From Aquipluma nitroreducens (GTDB lineage: Bacteria > Bacteroidota > Bacteroidia > Bacteroidales > Prolixibacteraceae), in assembly GCF_009689585.1 (NCBI RefSeq), contig NZ_AP018694.1:4579501-4643500 (forward strand): DNA of 64,000 nt, written 5' to 3'. The translations under genes and the position numbers were made by a program. Shown piece by piece: positions 17,116 through 26,120 of the stretch. Position 1 is the stretch's first letter. Each line of letters begins with the position of its first letter. The notes under the pieces were generated by a model that was given only the letters and a program-made list of their open reading frames with translations, was not told where the DNA came from and did not search any database.

Positions 17116-19248
17116 TTACAGATTTTCCTGAAAATAATTACTGACCTTTTCCATCAAGTGAATCCGATCTATTCCACGGACATTGTGTTCATGCGTCGGA
17201 TAGACAAAGAAATCGACCTGTTTATTTAAATCGATGCATTTTTTCAGAAATTGCATACTTTGTTGCATCACTACTGTCTGATCCTGAGCTCCGTGTATAA
17301 TCATCAGCTTTCCACTGAGTTTATCCACGTAATTTAACATGTTCGCATCTTTGTAACCTTCCGGATTTTCCTGTGGCGTGTCCATGTAACGTTCTCCGTA
17401 CATTACTTCATACATGCTCCAGTCAACAACGGGACCTCCTGCGACAGCAACTTTAAATGTTTCAGGATATTTAAGTTTGAGGTTTAAGGTCATAAATCCG
17501 CCGTAACTCCAGCCATGAACACCAATCCGGTTGGCATCAATATAAGGAAGTGATTTCAAATAATCAATACCTTTCATTTGGTCGGCAGTTTCAATAATTC
17601 CCAATTGACGGTGGATCACATTCTCGAATGATTTGCCCCGGTTTTCGGAACCCCGACTGTCAACCGTAAAGGCAATGTATCCTTTCGAAGCCATGTAATA
17701 TTGCCACCATCGGGCATCGTTTTGCCAGGTTTTATTTACCAGTTGAGCATGTGGGCCGCCATAAACGTAAACGATCACCGGATATTTTTTTGCCGGGTCG
17801 AAGTTGTTGGGTTTAATCATCCGGCAATACAAATCAGTAGCGCCATCAGCAGCTTTGATGGTGAAAACTGTATTTTCTCCCAGATCAAAATCTTTTAATG
17901 TATTTTCTGCTTGAGAAAGGACCTGTCTGCTGTTTTTCTTTACCGATATCAAATCGAGTTGTCCCGGATTATTCGTGCTAGTCCAACGATCGATAGCGTT
18001 TTGCTGATCAGGAGATAAAATGCCGGAATGAGTGCCCGCTTCAGCAGTTAGTTTATCGGTTTTTCCTGAACGAAGATTAATACGGTAAACGTGTCGCTCT
18101 ATCGGGCTTTCTTTGGTGGCTTCAAAAAACATGTTTTCTTCTTTGGCATCAAATCCCGACAACTCGGTTACTTCCCAATCGCCCTTCGTGATTTGTGCAA
18201 CAATCCCGTCTTTTATGGTACATTGATACACGTGATTCCATCCGTCGCGGCGGCTTTGATAGTAAAATTTCTCAGGATCAATCTTCGAAAAGAGAATCGG
18301 GTGGACTGGTTCAACGTATTTGTCGTCTTGTTCTTCCAAAACAGTCCGAATCAAATCACCGGTAGCCACATCGTACTGATTCAGCTTCATGTGGTTTTGC
18401 TCACGATTCAATTCCTGAATAAAAATGCTCTTTTCGTCGGGACTCCAGCAAATGTTGGTCAAATAGTGGTCGAGCGGTTCTCCGGTTTTCAGGTAAACGG
18501 TCTGTTTGGTGGTTCTATCGTAGATTCCCAGTTTAACCTGATGGCTGGTCATTCCGGCCATTGGATATTTGATGTTTACCAATTCAGCTTCCCGGGTCAT
18601 GTAATCAACCAAAGGGTAATCGCCAACCATGGTTTCGTCCATGTGATAAAAAGCGAGTTTCGTTCCTGCCGGCGACCAGAATGTACCTTTATCGATCCCG
18701 AATTCGTTACGGTGAACCGCTTTCCCGTTGATGATGTGTTGGTTTTGATCTTTCGTAATTTGCTGTACTCCTGAAGTTCCAGTAGCAAATAAATTATTAT
18801 TTACGGTGTAGGCAAGGGTTGTGTTTGCAGTACAAAAATCCAGATTTTCAGCATTTTCAGGATATTCAATGTTTTGATTTACCTTTTTGGTGTCAATATT
18901 TAAAATCACGATCTGATTGGCTGCACGAAACCAAATTTGGGATGGATTGATGAATGAAAATCGAGGGAACGATTTGACCACTTTTATCCCGTCCGTTTTT
19001 AAGGCCGTGTTTAATTCGGAGAGTGATAAAATATTGGATTGATTATTCTTCTGAATTTCCTGCTGAAGCAGAATGCTGTCTTTTACCATCACAAACCGGT
19101 GTGCATCGCGCCATTTGATTTGTTCAGGCATTTGTGGTTTCAGGTAACTACTGGCACCCAGAATTGCATCTTTCAGGCTCAATGTCTTTTGGGCGCTTAC
19201 ACCCGAAACAATAAAAAAGAGAATCAGAAGAAATGTAAACTGCTTCAT
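17116..19248 (-). CDS. Dipeptidyl-peptidase IV family (S9B) serine peptidase
   Basis: 710 aa from the ATG at 19248, chosen because it begins a signal peptide (MKQFTFLLILFFIVSGVSAQ); an upstream in-frame ATG at 19281 would add 11 residues. Residues about 60-480 form the DPP-IV N-terminal beta-propeller. The alpha/beta-hydrolase domain (about 490-710) carries the triad Ser581 in GWSYGGF, Asp656 in HGAQDQT and His688 in HEHNVRG. The enzyme removes Xaa-Pro/Xaa-Ala dipeptides from peptides in the periplasm or at the cell surface. It is a single gene, convergent with the barrel gene (9-bp gap). Confidence 0.93.
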   Translation of the reverse strand: MKQFTFLLILFFIVSGVSAQKTLSLKDAILGASSYLKPQMPEQIKWRDAHRFVMVKDSILLQQEIQKNNQSNILSLSELNTALKTDGIKVVKSFPRFSFINPSQIWFRAANQIVILNIDTKKVNQNIEYPENAENLDFCTANTTLAYTVNNNLFATGTSGVQQITKDQNQHIINGKAVHRNEFGIDKGTFWSPAGTKLAFYHMDETMVGDYPLVDYMTREAELVNIKYPMAGMTSHQVKLGIYDRTTKQTVYLKTGEPLDHYLTNICWSPDEKSIFIQELNREQNHMKLNQYDVATGDLIRTVLEEQDDKYVEPVHPILFSKIDPEKFYYQSRRDGWNHVYQCTIKDGIVAQITKGDWEVTELSGFDAKEENMFFEATKESPIERHVYRINLRSGKTDKLTAEAGTHSGILSPDQQNAIDRWTSTNNPGQLDLISVKKNSRQVLSQAENTLKDFDLGENTVFTIKAADGATDLYCRMIKPNNFDPAKKYPVIVYVYGGPHAQLVNKTWQNDARWWQYYMASKGYIAFTVDSRGSENRGKSFENVIHRQLGIIETADQMKGIDYLKSLPYIDANRIGVHGWSYGGFMTLNLKLKYPETFKVAVAGGPVVDWSMYEVMYGERYMDTPQENPEGYKDANMLNYVDKLSGKLMIIHGAQDQTVVMQQSMQFLKKCIDLNKQVDFFVYPTHEHNVRGIDRIHLMEKVSNYFQENL

Positions 19249-19367
19249 CGATAATGATTTTAGGAAAAAGTCAATGGTCATTAGGAAAAACTATTTTCGA
19301 ATGACTGATGACTATTTTTTTGATTTGTTGCAAATGTAAATTGAAAATCTGTTCGGAAAACAATTAT

Positions 19368-22289
19368 TTAACTGAATAAACTCATGATTTCTTCTTCATT
19401 AATTCCGTCTATCGGATTATTCGAGCCGATGAACTTCTCGGCCAGGGCTGATTTTCTGGATTTTAAAATCTGGATTTTTTCTTCAATTGAATCTTCAGTA
19501 ATAAACCGGTAAACAAACACTTTTTTATCCTGACCGATGCGATGCGCGCGGTTGATGGCTTGATTTTCAGCGGCCGGATTCCACCACGGGTCGATAATAA
19601 AAACATAGTCAGCAGAGGTCAGGTTCAGCCCAACGCCACCGGCCTTCAGCGAAATCAGGAAAATGTGGTTGTCGGGGTCTTCCTGAAACTGTCGGATTAC
19701 TTCCTGACGGTTCATGGTTTTCCCGGTTAGCATGGAATATTTCCAGTTTTTCGATTCGATTTTGGCCTGAAGTAATTCGAGGTGTTTTACAAACGAGGAG
19801 AAAATCAGTACTTTATGGTTTTCAGCCAACAAATTTTTTAGGTTTCGGTATATTTCGTTGAATTTACCCGATTCCATCTCGCTTTCTTTTGAAACCAACG
19901 ATGGATGGTTAGCCAACTGGCGAAGTTTGGTCAACCCCTGAAGAACCACCAATGCCGACTTTTTGAGCCCGTTCGATTCAATGTTTTTCAGAATGGCATT
20001 TCGGATAGCCGATTTTTCCGTATCGTAAATTTCCTTTTGATCTTCAGTCATTTCGCAATAACGGATTTGCTCGGTCATCGCCGGCAAATCTTTGGCAACT
20101 TCCTCTTTTTTGCGCCTCAATACAAAAGGATGAATCAGTTTTTGTAATTTTTTCTGCTGTTCTTCGTCATTCTTTTTCTCAATCGGGGTTATAAATTCAC
20201 GCTTGAAGTAGGGCAAACTCCCAAGCAATCCCTTGTTCAGGAAATTGAGTTGCGACCACAAGTCAGACAGCGAGTTTTCGATTGGAGTTCCGGTAATTAC
20301 CAATTTGTGTTTCGACCGTATTTCAAGGATGCTTTTATATGTTTTCGACGACGAATTTTTGATGTTTTGGCTCTCGTCCAGAATCAGGTACCAGAAATCG
20401 AACGAACGAAGCATTTCAGCATCGTTTCTCATCGTTCCGTAAGTGGTTAGTATTACGTCGTAATATCCAATGGTTTGCGCCATTTTATTCGATTTATTCC
20501 GGAGGCCGCCAACATGTTTATACACCTTGAGCGAAGGGGCAAACTTTCGGATTTCATTTTCCCAGTTGTGAATCAGCGAAGTTGGCATGACAATCAATGA
20601 GGCTGGTTGCAACGGAGCGCCTGCTTCAGGCTGATCGAAAAGCGAAAATTGCAATTGGTCGTCTTTCTTCGGAACAACAATCTGCGATTTTGCTTTCTTG
20701 ATTTTTAGTAAAAGCGTCAAGGTCTGCAACGTTTTTCCCAAACCCATGTCGTCAGCCAGACAACCGCCCAATTGGTTTTCGTACAAATGATACATCCACG
20801 AGAATCCTTCTTTCTGGTAGTTTCGCAGCTCGGCTTTTAAATCATTCGGAAGTTCTACCGGATTGGCAAAACTCGTATTTATTTCTTCCAGTTTGTAGAA
20901 GTAATTCCGGTCGATTCCTTTTACGTTATCCTGAAGAAGCAGAAAATGGTGCTTTTTGAGTTTCAGGATATTGCCATCAGTTTTGGCAAACGGGAAAATT
21001 TCGCGGTACGACGAAAACCATTCGAGTGGCAAAACTGCAATTTCGCCCGATGGAAGTTCAAATTCGCGAATGCCATTTAAAATGTGTTTCCGCAACCTGA
21101 TAAACGGGATTTGGAACGAACCGAATTTAACGATGGCATAAATGTCGAACCAGTCTTCGTCGCTTTTAATCTGAATATCCAGAATTTGAGTTCCGGTGTA
21201 ATATTTTTTGTCGAGTTTGTTTTGCTGAATCAGAAACCCTTGTTTCTCCAGTGTTTCACGGTTTTTTGATAGCCACAGCACGGGGCTGTAATAGTTGTCG
21301 GTTTCATCATTATCTTTTGGATTCCAAAAACCATTTTTGTATTTCAAATCCAGTTTTTTCAACATTGCAAGCTGCTCTTCCTCCCATTCATGGTTGCGGA
21401 CAAATTTCCTGAATGAATAGTTGTCGTGTTTCATTTCAAGGCTGACAAATACATCAGATACAGCATCAGCAAGGTATAAACTGTTGTCGTATCTGAATTT
21501 AACGATAATGGTTGGTCGCAATGCCAAATCCTGCTCAAGCGAAAGTATGGTTTTTCGTGGCGGGCTGCTTTCAACAATCTCAAAACCGGTAGCTTTTACT
21601 TCCGATTCTTTAATTGTATTCAGCACAAACGACTTGTAATACTTGTCTTCGGCCTGCCGCGGAATCCAAACCGATTCTTTCGACAGGAAAGGAACTATCT
21701 TTTTCCCTGAAAGCTTATTGAAAATATAGAGTTTATTCAGGTACACAAAACAGCAGGGTAGGGTAGTGACCATGCGAAGCGTTTTGTGTAAAATCTCCAC
21801 TGGCGTGCCTTCATGACTGATTTTTAGTCGGTATCTCGTGCCATTTTCATTTCGGTAAAAATGAAATACGCTTTCCGAAAAGCTCTGGTTGATTTGGATA
21901 ACGTCTTCGTTGTATAGGCTCGAATATTTGGCCTGTTTGGAAAACAGTCTGGTTTTGCCTTTCATTAACAGCAGGATACAACGATACATGTATTTGTCGA
22001 TGAAAGGACTAATGTGGTTCTGAAACAGATCAGCATCCAGGTTCTGGAAAAAGTTTGGCTCTTTCTTTTTTGAGAATTTTTTCACCAGGTTTTCATCGCT
22101 ATAATTCTCGATCAACTTGAGTAATTCAAGTTCCGATTCGTTCAATCCGACCTCGCCACTTTTATAGTCACGTAACTTAACTGTCTTTTTTACAGTGAAG
22201 TACGAACGTTCTTCTTCAATTAGCATGGGGACGAAAATGTTCCCAACGGCACGATGTTCGGTCAAAGCGATAATAAATTCCTGAGCCAA
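19368..22289 (-). CDS. SNF2/SWI2 family DNA-dependent ATPase (helicase-like)
   Basis: 973 aa. The C-terminal half holds the two RecA-like lobes: Walker A DDMGLGKT with Lys519, Walker B LDESQ (Asp638-Glu639), motif III VITGTPIEN, and the helicase-C part with VLIFSSFVKHLELL, LISLKAGGVGLNLT and DPWWNPAAENQAINRAHRIGQ. The N-terminal ~480 residues resemble the extension of bacterial SNF2 proteins and show no clear zinc-binding Cys cluster. Such proteins remodel DNA-protein complexes and are probably involved in transcription recycling or repair, as for RapA-like enzymes. No restriction or defence genes are beside it. Confidence 0.92.
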   Translation of the reverse strand: MAQEFIIALTEHRAVGNIFVPMLIEEERSYFTVKKTVKLRDYKSGEVGLNESELELLKLIENYSDENLVKKFSKKKEPNFFQNLDADLFQNHISPFIDKYMYRCILLLMKGKTRLFSKQAKYSSLYNEDVIQINQSFSESVFHFYRNENGTRYRLKISHEGTPVEILHKTLRMVTTLPCCFVYLNKLYIFNKLSGKKIVPFLSKESVWIPRQAEDKYYKSFVLNTIKESEVKATGFEIVESSPPRKTILSLEQDLALRPTIIVKFRYDNSLYLADAVSDVFVSLEMKHDNYSFRKFVRNHEWEEEQLAMLKKLDLKYKNGFWNPKDNDETDNYYSPVLWLSKNRETLEKQGFLIQQNKLDKKYYTGTQILDIQIKSDEDWFDIYAIVKFGSFQIPFIRLRKHILNGIREFELPSGEIAVLPLEWFSSYREIFPFAKTDGNILKLKKHHFLLLQDNVKGIDRNYFYKLEEINTSFANPVELPNDLKAELRNYQKEGFSWMYHLYENQLGGCLADDMGLGKTLQTLTLLLKIKKAKSQIVVPKKDDQLQFSLFDQPEAGAPLQPASLIVMPTSLIHNWENEIRKFAPSLKVYKHVGGLRNKSNKMAQTIGYYDVILTTYGTMRNDAEMLRSFDFWYLILDESQNIKNSSSKTYKSILEIRSKHKLVITGTPIENSLSDLWSQLNFLNKGLLGSLPYFKREFITPIEKKNDEEQQKKLQKLIHPFVLRRKKEEVAKDLPAMTEQIRYCEMTEDQKEIYDTEKSAIRNAILKNIESNGLKKSALVVLQGLTKLRQLANHPSLVSKESEMESGKFNEIYRNLKNLLAENHKVLIFSSFVKHLELLQAKIESKNWKYSMLTGKTMNRQEVIRQFQEDPDNHIFLISLKAGGVGLNLTSADYVFIIDPWWNPAAENQAINRAHRIGQDKKVFVYRFITEDSIEEKIQILKSRKSALAEKFIGSNNPIDGINEEEIMSLFS

Positions 22290-22536
22290 TTTTGGTTAAA
22301 TTATTGATTATTAAACTTCCTGAATCACTTTCAAAAGTTAACTTTCAGGGATAAACAAAAGGTTAAAGGTACGACATTCCGGTTTTATATGGAACATTTA
22401 TTTCTTCGAAAACACGAGTATTTAACATTGTGACACGAGGACAAGCCGTTTCTTAACAGTTATTTAAGATTGTGGATTAATTGAGTTAACCTTCCAAAAA
22501 AGAATACCATTTTAGCAAATATTCTTTGCACATTAC

Positions 22537-22544
22537 TATTTTTG
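22537..22544 (+). promoter_or_regulatory. Putative -7 element of the NfnA-like gene
   Basis: TATTTTTG matches the Bacteroidota TAnnTTTG consensus, 37 bp before the ATG at 22581. The -33 TTTG partner is not convincing, so this is tentative. Confidence 0.35.
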
Positions 22545-22580
22545 GTGCTCATTTCAAAAATCTAATTAAAACCGAATACG

Positions 22581-23396
22581 ATGAACCAGATAGTAGAGAA
22601 GGTTCTTTTTTCAGAAAAAGTAGCCAAGTTTGTTGTTGATGCTCCGCGAATTGCCAAGTCGCGTAAGCCTGGTCATTTTGTGATCTTGCGTGTAGATGAA
22701 AAGGGGGAGAGGATTCCACTGACCATTGCTGGTGCTGATCCGGTAAAAGGGACAATTGTACTGGTGGTTCAGAAAATGGGCGTTAGTTCAGCTAAGCTTT
22801 TTGAGCTTGAGGTTGGCGATTATATTCTCGATTTAGTTGGTCCTCTGGGTAAAGCAACTCATATTCATCAGGCGGGAACTGTCCTTGCCTGTGGTGGTGG
22901 TGTAGGTGTTGCGCCAATGCTTCCGATTGTTGAAGGCTTTAAAAAGGCCGGGAATCGGGTTATCTCCATAATTGCAGCGCGTAATAAAGACCTGATTATT
23001 TTGGAAGACGAAATCCGAAAATGGTCGGACGAAACAATCGTAATGACCGACGACGGATCCTACGGAACCAAAGGATTGGTGACTGCCGGAGCCGAGATGA
23101 TTATCCAGCGCGAAAAGGTGAACGAATGTATTGCCATTGGACCTGCTGTGATGATGAAATTTACTTCGTTGCTGACCAAAAAGTATGAAATTCCAACTCA
23201 GGCCAGTTTAAATGCCATCATGGTTGACGGAACCGGAATGTGTGGGGCATGTCGTGTAAGCGTTGGCGGAAATACCTATTTTACTTGTATCGACGGACCA
23301 GAATTTGACGCTCACCAGATTGATTTTGATGAGTTGATCATGCGTCTGGGTGGATATTCGAACGAAGAAAAACTTGCTTACGAGCGGTATGTATAA
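22581..23396 (+). CDS. NfnA/GltB-like FAD/NAD-binding reductase subunit
   Basis: 271 aa, the ferredoxin-NADP reductase family subunit found as NfnA, SudB or the dihydroorotate dehydrogenase electron-transfer subunit. A FAD-binding beta-barrel (RKPGHFVILRVDEKGERIPLTIAG) is followed by the NAD-binding fold (CGGGVGVAPMLPI). The C-terminal [2Fe-2S] cysteines are present in MCGACRVSVGGNTYFTC. Pairing with the next gene, 20 bp away, is the NfnAB / sulfide-dehydrogenase-like arrangement, which can transfer electrons between NADH, NADPH and ferredoxin. The precise reaction cannot be told from sequence alone. Confidence 0.88.
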   Translation: MNQIVEKVLFSEKVAKFVVDAPRIAKSRKPGHFVILRVDEKGERIPLTIAGADPVKGTIVLVVQKMGVSSAKLFELEVGDYILDLVGPLGKATHIHQAGTVLACGGGVGVAPMLPIVEGFKKAGNRVISIIAARNKDLIILEDEIRKWSDETIVMTDDGSYGTKGLVTAGAEMIIQREKVNECIAIGPAVMMKFTSLLTKKYEIPTQASLNAIMVDGTGMCGACRVSVGGNTYFTCIDGPEFDAHQIDFDELIMRLGGYSNEEKLAYERYV

Positions 23397-23416
23397 TCTA
23401 AATTAAACTTAACGAA

Positions 23417-24907
23417 ATGTCAACAAATAAAGAATATATTCAGATCGAGCGCGAAAAAGAGTGGCGGGTTGATCTGAGAAAAACCATTGCTAATAAGGAG
23501 CGTACTGCCAAAGAAAGAGTTCGAATGCCTGAGATGGATCCGCAGGAACGCATCAAATATCAGGATCGCGAAGTGAATATCGGTTTGTCGGCCGATCAGG
23601 CTCAGAAAGAAGCTAGCAGATGTCTGGACTGCCCAAATCCAACTTGTATCGAAGGTTGCCCGGTTAGCATTAACATTCCAAAATTTGTTAAATATATTGA
23701 AGCTGGAAAATTTCTGGATGCCGCTAAAACATTAAAAGAAACTTCGGCGCTTCCGGCAGTTTGCGGTCGTGTTTGCCCTCAGGAAAAACAGTGCGAAGCC
23801 AGTTGTTTTTATACTCAGAAAATGAAAAAGGATCCGGTGGCTATCGGTCATTTGGAGCGTTTTGCAGCCGATTACGAGCGTGAAAGCGGTTTTATGTCGA
23901 TTCCTGAAGTTGCTCCAGCCAACGGAATAAAGATAGCTGCTATTGGTTCAGGTCCGGCTTCGCTCTCTTTTGCCGGCGACATGATTAAACTGGGTTACGA
24001 TGTGACTGTTTTTGAAGCGCTGCACGAAATTGGTGGCGTATTAAAATATGGTATTCCTGAATTCCGTCTTCCAAACAAAATTGTGGACGTTGAATTGGAT
24101 AACCTTCAGAAAATGGGCGTGAAGTTTGTCCGAAATTTTATTGTTGGAAAAACGGCCAGTTTCGACGATTTGAAAGAAGAAGGTTTCGAAGCCTTTTTCG
24201 TGGCTAGTGGTGCAGGGCTACCACGTTTCATGAATATTCCGGGTGAAAACTACAACGGAATCCTTTCGTCGAACGAATACCTGACCCGTGTAAACCTGAT
24301 GAATGCAGCTAAAGATGAATTTGATACTCCGGTTATTAAAGGAAAAACAGTGGCTGTGATTGGCGGTGGAAACACTGCGATGGATTCGGTTCGTACCGCA
24401 AAACGCTTAGGTGCAGAGCGGGCAATTATTGTTTATCGTCGTTCGCGTGCGGAAATGCCTGCCCGTGTCGAGGAAGTTCATCATGCCGAGGAAGAAGGCA
24501 TCGAATTTATCAACCTGGCCAACCCGATTGAATATTTTGCCGACGAAAAAGGAAAAGTAAACCGGATGCGTGTTCAGCGCATGGGGCTTGGCGAACCTGA
24601 TGCTTCAGGGCGTCGTCGTCCGATCGTTTTGGAGGGTTCTGAATATGATATTCCTGTCGATTTGGTTGTTGTTGCCGTGGGTGTATCACCAAACCCATTA
24701 ATCCCTTCAGAAGTAAAAGAACTGAAAGTGAGCAAATGGGGAACCATTGAAGTTACAGAAGAAACCATGCAAAGTTCAATCCCGGAAATGTTTGCCGGTG
24801 GCGACATTGTTCGTGGTGGAGCAACGGTAATTTTGGCGATGGGCGATGGCCGGAAAGCTGCTGCCAATATGGATGAATACCTCCAGAAAAAGCATAAAGC
24901 CAACTAA
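23417..24907 (+). CDS. gltA: Glutamate synthase small-subunit-like / NfnB flavoprotein
   Basis: 496 aa. N-terminal cysteine clusters CLDCPNPTCIEGCP and CGRVCPQEKQCEASC (about residues 69-131) bind two [4Fe-4S] clusters. They are followed by FAD- and NAD(P)-binding Rossmann motifs (IAAIGSGPASLSFAGD and VAVIGGGNTAMDSVRTAKRLGAERAIIVYRR). This matches the homotetrameric GltA-type glutamate synthase subunit and NfnB. With no GltB large subunit and an NfnA-type partner beside it, a bifurcating NADH-dependent ferredoxin:NADP+ oxidoreductase is the more likely role; this is inference from the pairing. It forms an operon with the preceding gene. Confidence 0.9.
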   Translation: MSTNKEYIQIEREKEWRVDLRKTIANKERTAKERVRMPEMDPQERIKYQDREVNIGLSADQAQKEASRCLDCPNPTCIEGCPVSINIPKFVKYIEAGKFLDAAKTLKETSALPAVCGRVCPQEKQCEASCFYTQKMKKDPVAIGHLERFAADYERESGFMSIPEVAPANGIKIAAIGSGPASLSFAGDMIKLGYDVTVFEALHEIGGVLKYGIPEFRLPNKIVDVELDNLQKMGVKFVRNFIVGKTASFDDLKEEGFEAFFVASGAGLPRFMNIPGENYNGILSSNEYLTRVNLMNAAKDEFDTPVIKGKTVAVIGGGNTAMDSVRTAKRLGAERAIIVYRRSRAEMPARVEEVHHAEEEGIEFINLANPIEYFADEKGKVNRMRVQRMGLGEPDASGRRRPIVLEGSEYDIPVDLVVVAVGVSPNPLIPSEVKELKVSKWGTIEVTEETMQSSIPEMFAGGDIVRGGATVILAMGDGRKAAANMDEYLQKKHKAN

Positions 24908-24940
24908 ATTTTTTATCTTTAAACGACCAATCTAATTGTT

Positions 24941-25927
24941 ATGGCAAATATATCAACCCGATTCTTTGGACTCGATTTAAAAAGTCCGGTAATTGCAGCA
25001 AGCAGCAGCATGACCGGTCATGCAGAACAAGTTATCAAACTGGCCGAGGCAGGCGCCGGAGCCATCGTTTTAAAATCAATATTCGAGGAAGAGATTTTTC
25101 ATGAATTGCAGGAAGAACTTAGCCTTCGTACTCCATTAAATTCAGACCCTGAGTATTTGGATTACTTTGATTATGTGATCAAAGAAGAAACAATCCGGAA
25201 ATATCTTCATTTAATTTCTGAAGTTAAAGCAAAAACTGCGGTTCCAATCGTTGCCAGTATAAATTGTGTTAGTTCAAGTGATTGGACATTGTTTGCACGA
25301 AAAATTGAAGAAGCTGGAGCTAATGCCTTGGAATTGAATATGTTTATTGCTCCATCGGATATTTCAAAAAGTTCTGAAAATCACGAGCAGTTTTATTTTG
25401 AGACTATTCAGAAAGTGCTTCAAGCTGTTCAAATACCAGTTTCAATTAAAATCAGTCATTATTTTTCTAACCTCTCCGGAATGGTTAAGAAATTGGCAAA
25501 TACAGGTATTGCCGGAATCACCATTTTTAACCGCTTTTACAATCCTGATATTGATATTCACGAAGAAGCTGTTACTGTTGCCGATGTTTTAAGTACCTCT
25601 CACGATTACCTGCTTCCGTTAAAATGGACAGGTATTTTGTCTGGTCAGGTTAAAGTTGATTTATCAGCCACTTCAGGAATTCATTCGGCTGAAACTGCTA
25701 TTAAATTTTTATTGTCAGGCGCTTCTGCCGTGCAAATTGCTTCAGTTGTTTATCATGAAGGCCCATCGGCGATCACTCGTATGAATCAGGGCATTTCTGA
25801 CTGGATGGATCAGAAAGGTTATAAGTCTATTTCAGAATTTCAAGGTTCATTAAGTCAGGCTGCAACATCAGCTCAGGCCTGGGAGCGGACACAATTCATG
25901 AAATATTTTGGCGAAAAAGCATACTAG
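24941..25927 (+). CDS. Dihydroorotate dehydrogenase-like flavoprotein
   Basis: 328 aa, of the DHODH/TIM-barrel family (starts MANISTRFFGLDLKSPVIAASSSMTG, which resembles PyrD N-termini). An NAD-type TIM barrel continues through SINCVSSSDWTLFARKIEEAGANALELNM and IPVSIKISHYFS. The C-terminal phosphate-binding region reads ATSGIHSAETAIKFLLSGASAVQIASVVYHEG. The class-1B catalytic Cys is not obvious, so it may act on another substrate; family members of this kind are annotated only as DHODH-like. It is 33 bp after the NfnB-like gene, so one operon and shared electron flow are plausible. Confidence 0.85.
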   Translation: MANISTRFFGLDLKSPVIAASSSMTGHAEQVIKLAEAGAGAIVLKSIFEEEIFHELQEELSLRTPLNSDPEYLDYFDYVIKEETIRKYLHLISEVKAKTAVPIVASINCVSSSDWTLFARKIEEAGANALELNMFIAPSDISKSSENHEQFYFETIQKVLQAVQIPVSIKISHYFSNLSGMVKKLANTGIAGITIFNRFYNPDIDIHEEAVTVADVLSTSHDYLLPLKWTGILSGQVKVDLSATSGIHSAETAIKFLLSGASAVQIASVVYHEGPSAITRMNQGISDWMDQKGYKSISEFQGSLSQAATSAQAWERTQFMKYFGEKAY

Positions 25928-25959
25928 TGTTGTGTTAACGAGCTTATGACGGATCGTCA

Positions 25960-26025
25960 TGCCGAACTTGTTTCGGCATCCCATTGTAAATGAGACCCTG
26001 AAACAAGTTCAGGGTGACTTGCTCC
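25960..26025. repeat. REP-like inverted repeat element
   Basis: GTCATGCCGAACTTGTTTCGG is followed about 20 bases later by GACCCTGAAACAAGTTCAGGG; the core GAACTTGTTTC is perfectly complementary to GAAACAAGTTC (11 bp). It resembles dispersed short palindromic units of many Bacteroidota genomes and lies just beyond the DHODH-like gene. Confidence 0.55.
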
Positions 26026-26046
26026 GAATATTATCAATAAATAAAA

Positions 26047-26085
26047 ATGCCAGTACATGCCCATTTGGGAAGTACTGGCATTTGT
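26047..26085 (+). terminator. Intrinsic terminator of the NfnAB-DHODH operon
   Basis: ATGCCAGTAC (26047-26056) pairs with GTACTGGCAT (26072-26081), 10 bp, followed by a T-rich stretch. It lies 120 bp after the DHODH-like stop codon and shortly before the LysM gene start. Confidence 0.75.
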
Positions 26086-26120
26086 TTTACTTTTGACTCC
26101 TGTTATCTATCATCAGAACC

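Noticed and set aside
19368-22289. Defence island around the SNF2 helicase
   Set aside because: The neighbours are a peptidase and metabolic genes; no methylase, nuclease or other defence partner is adjacent.
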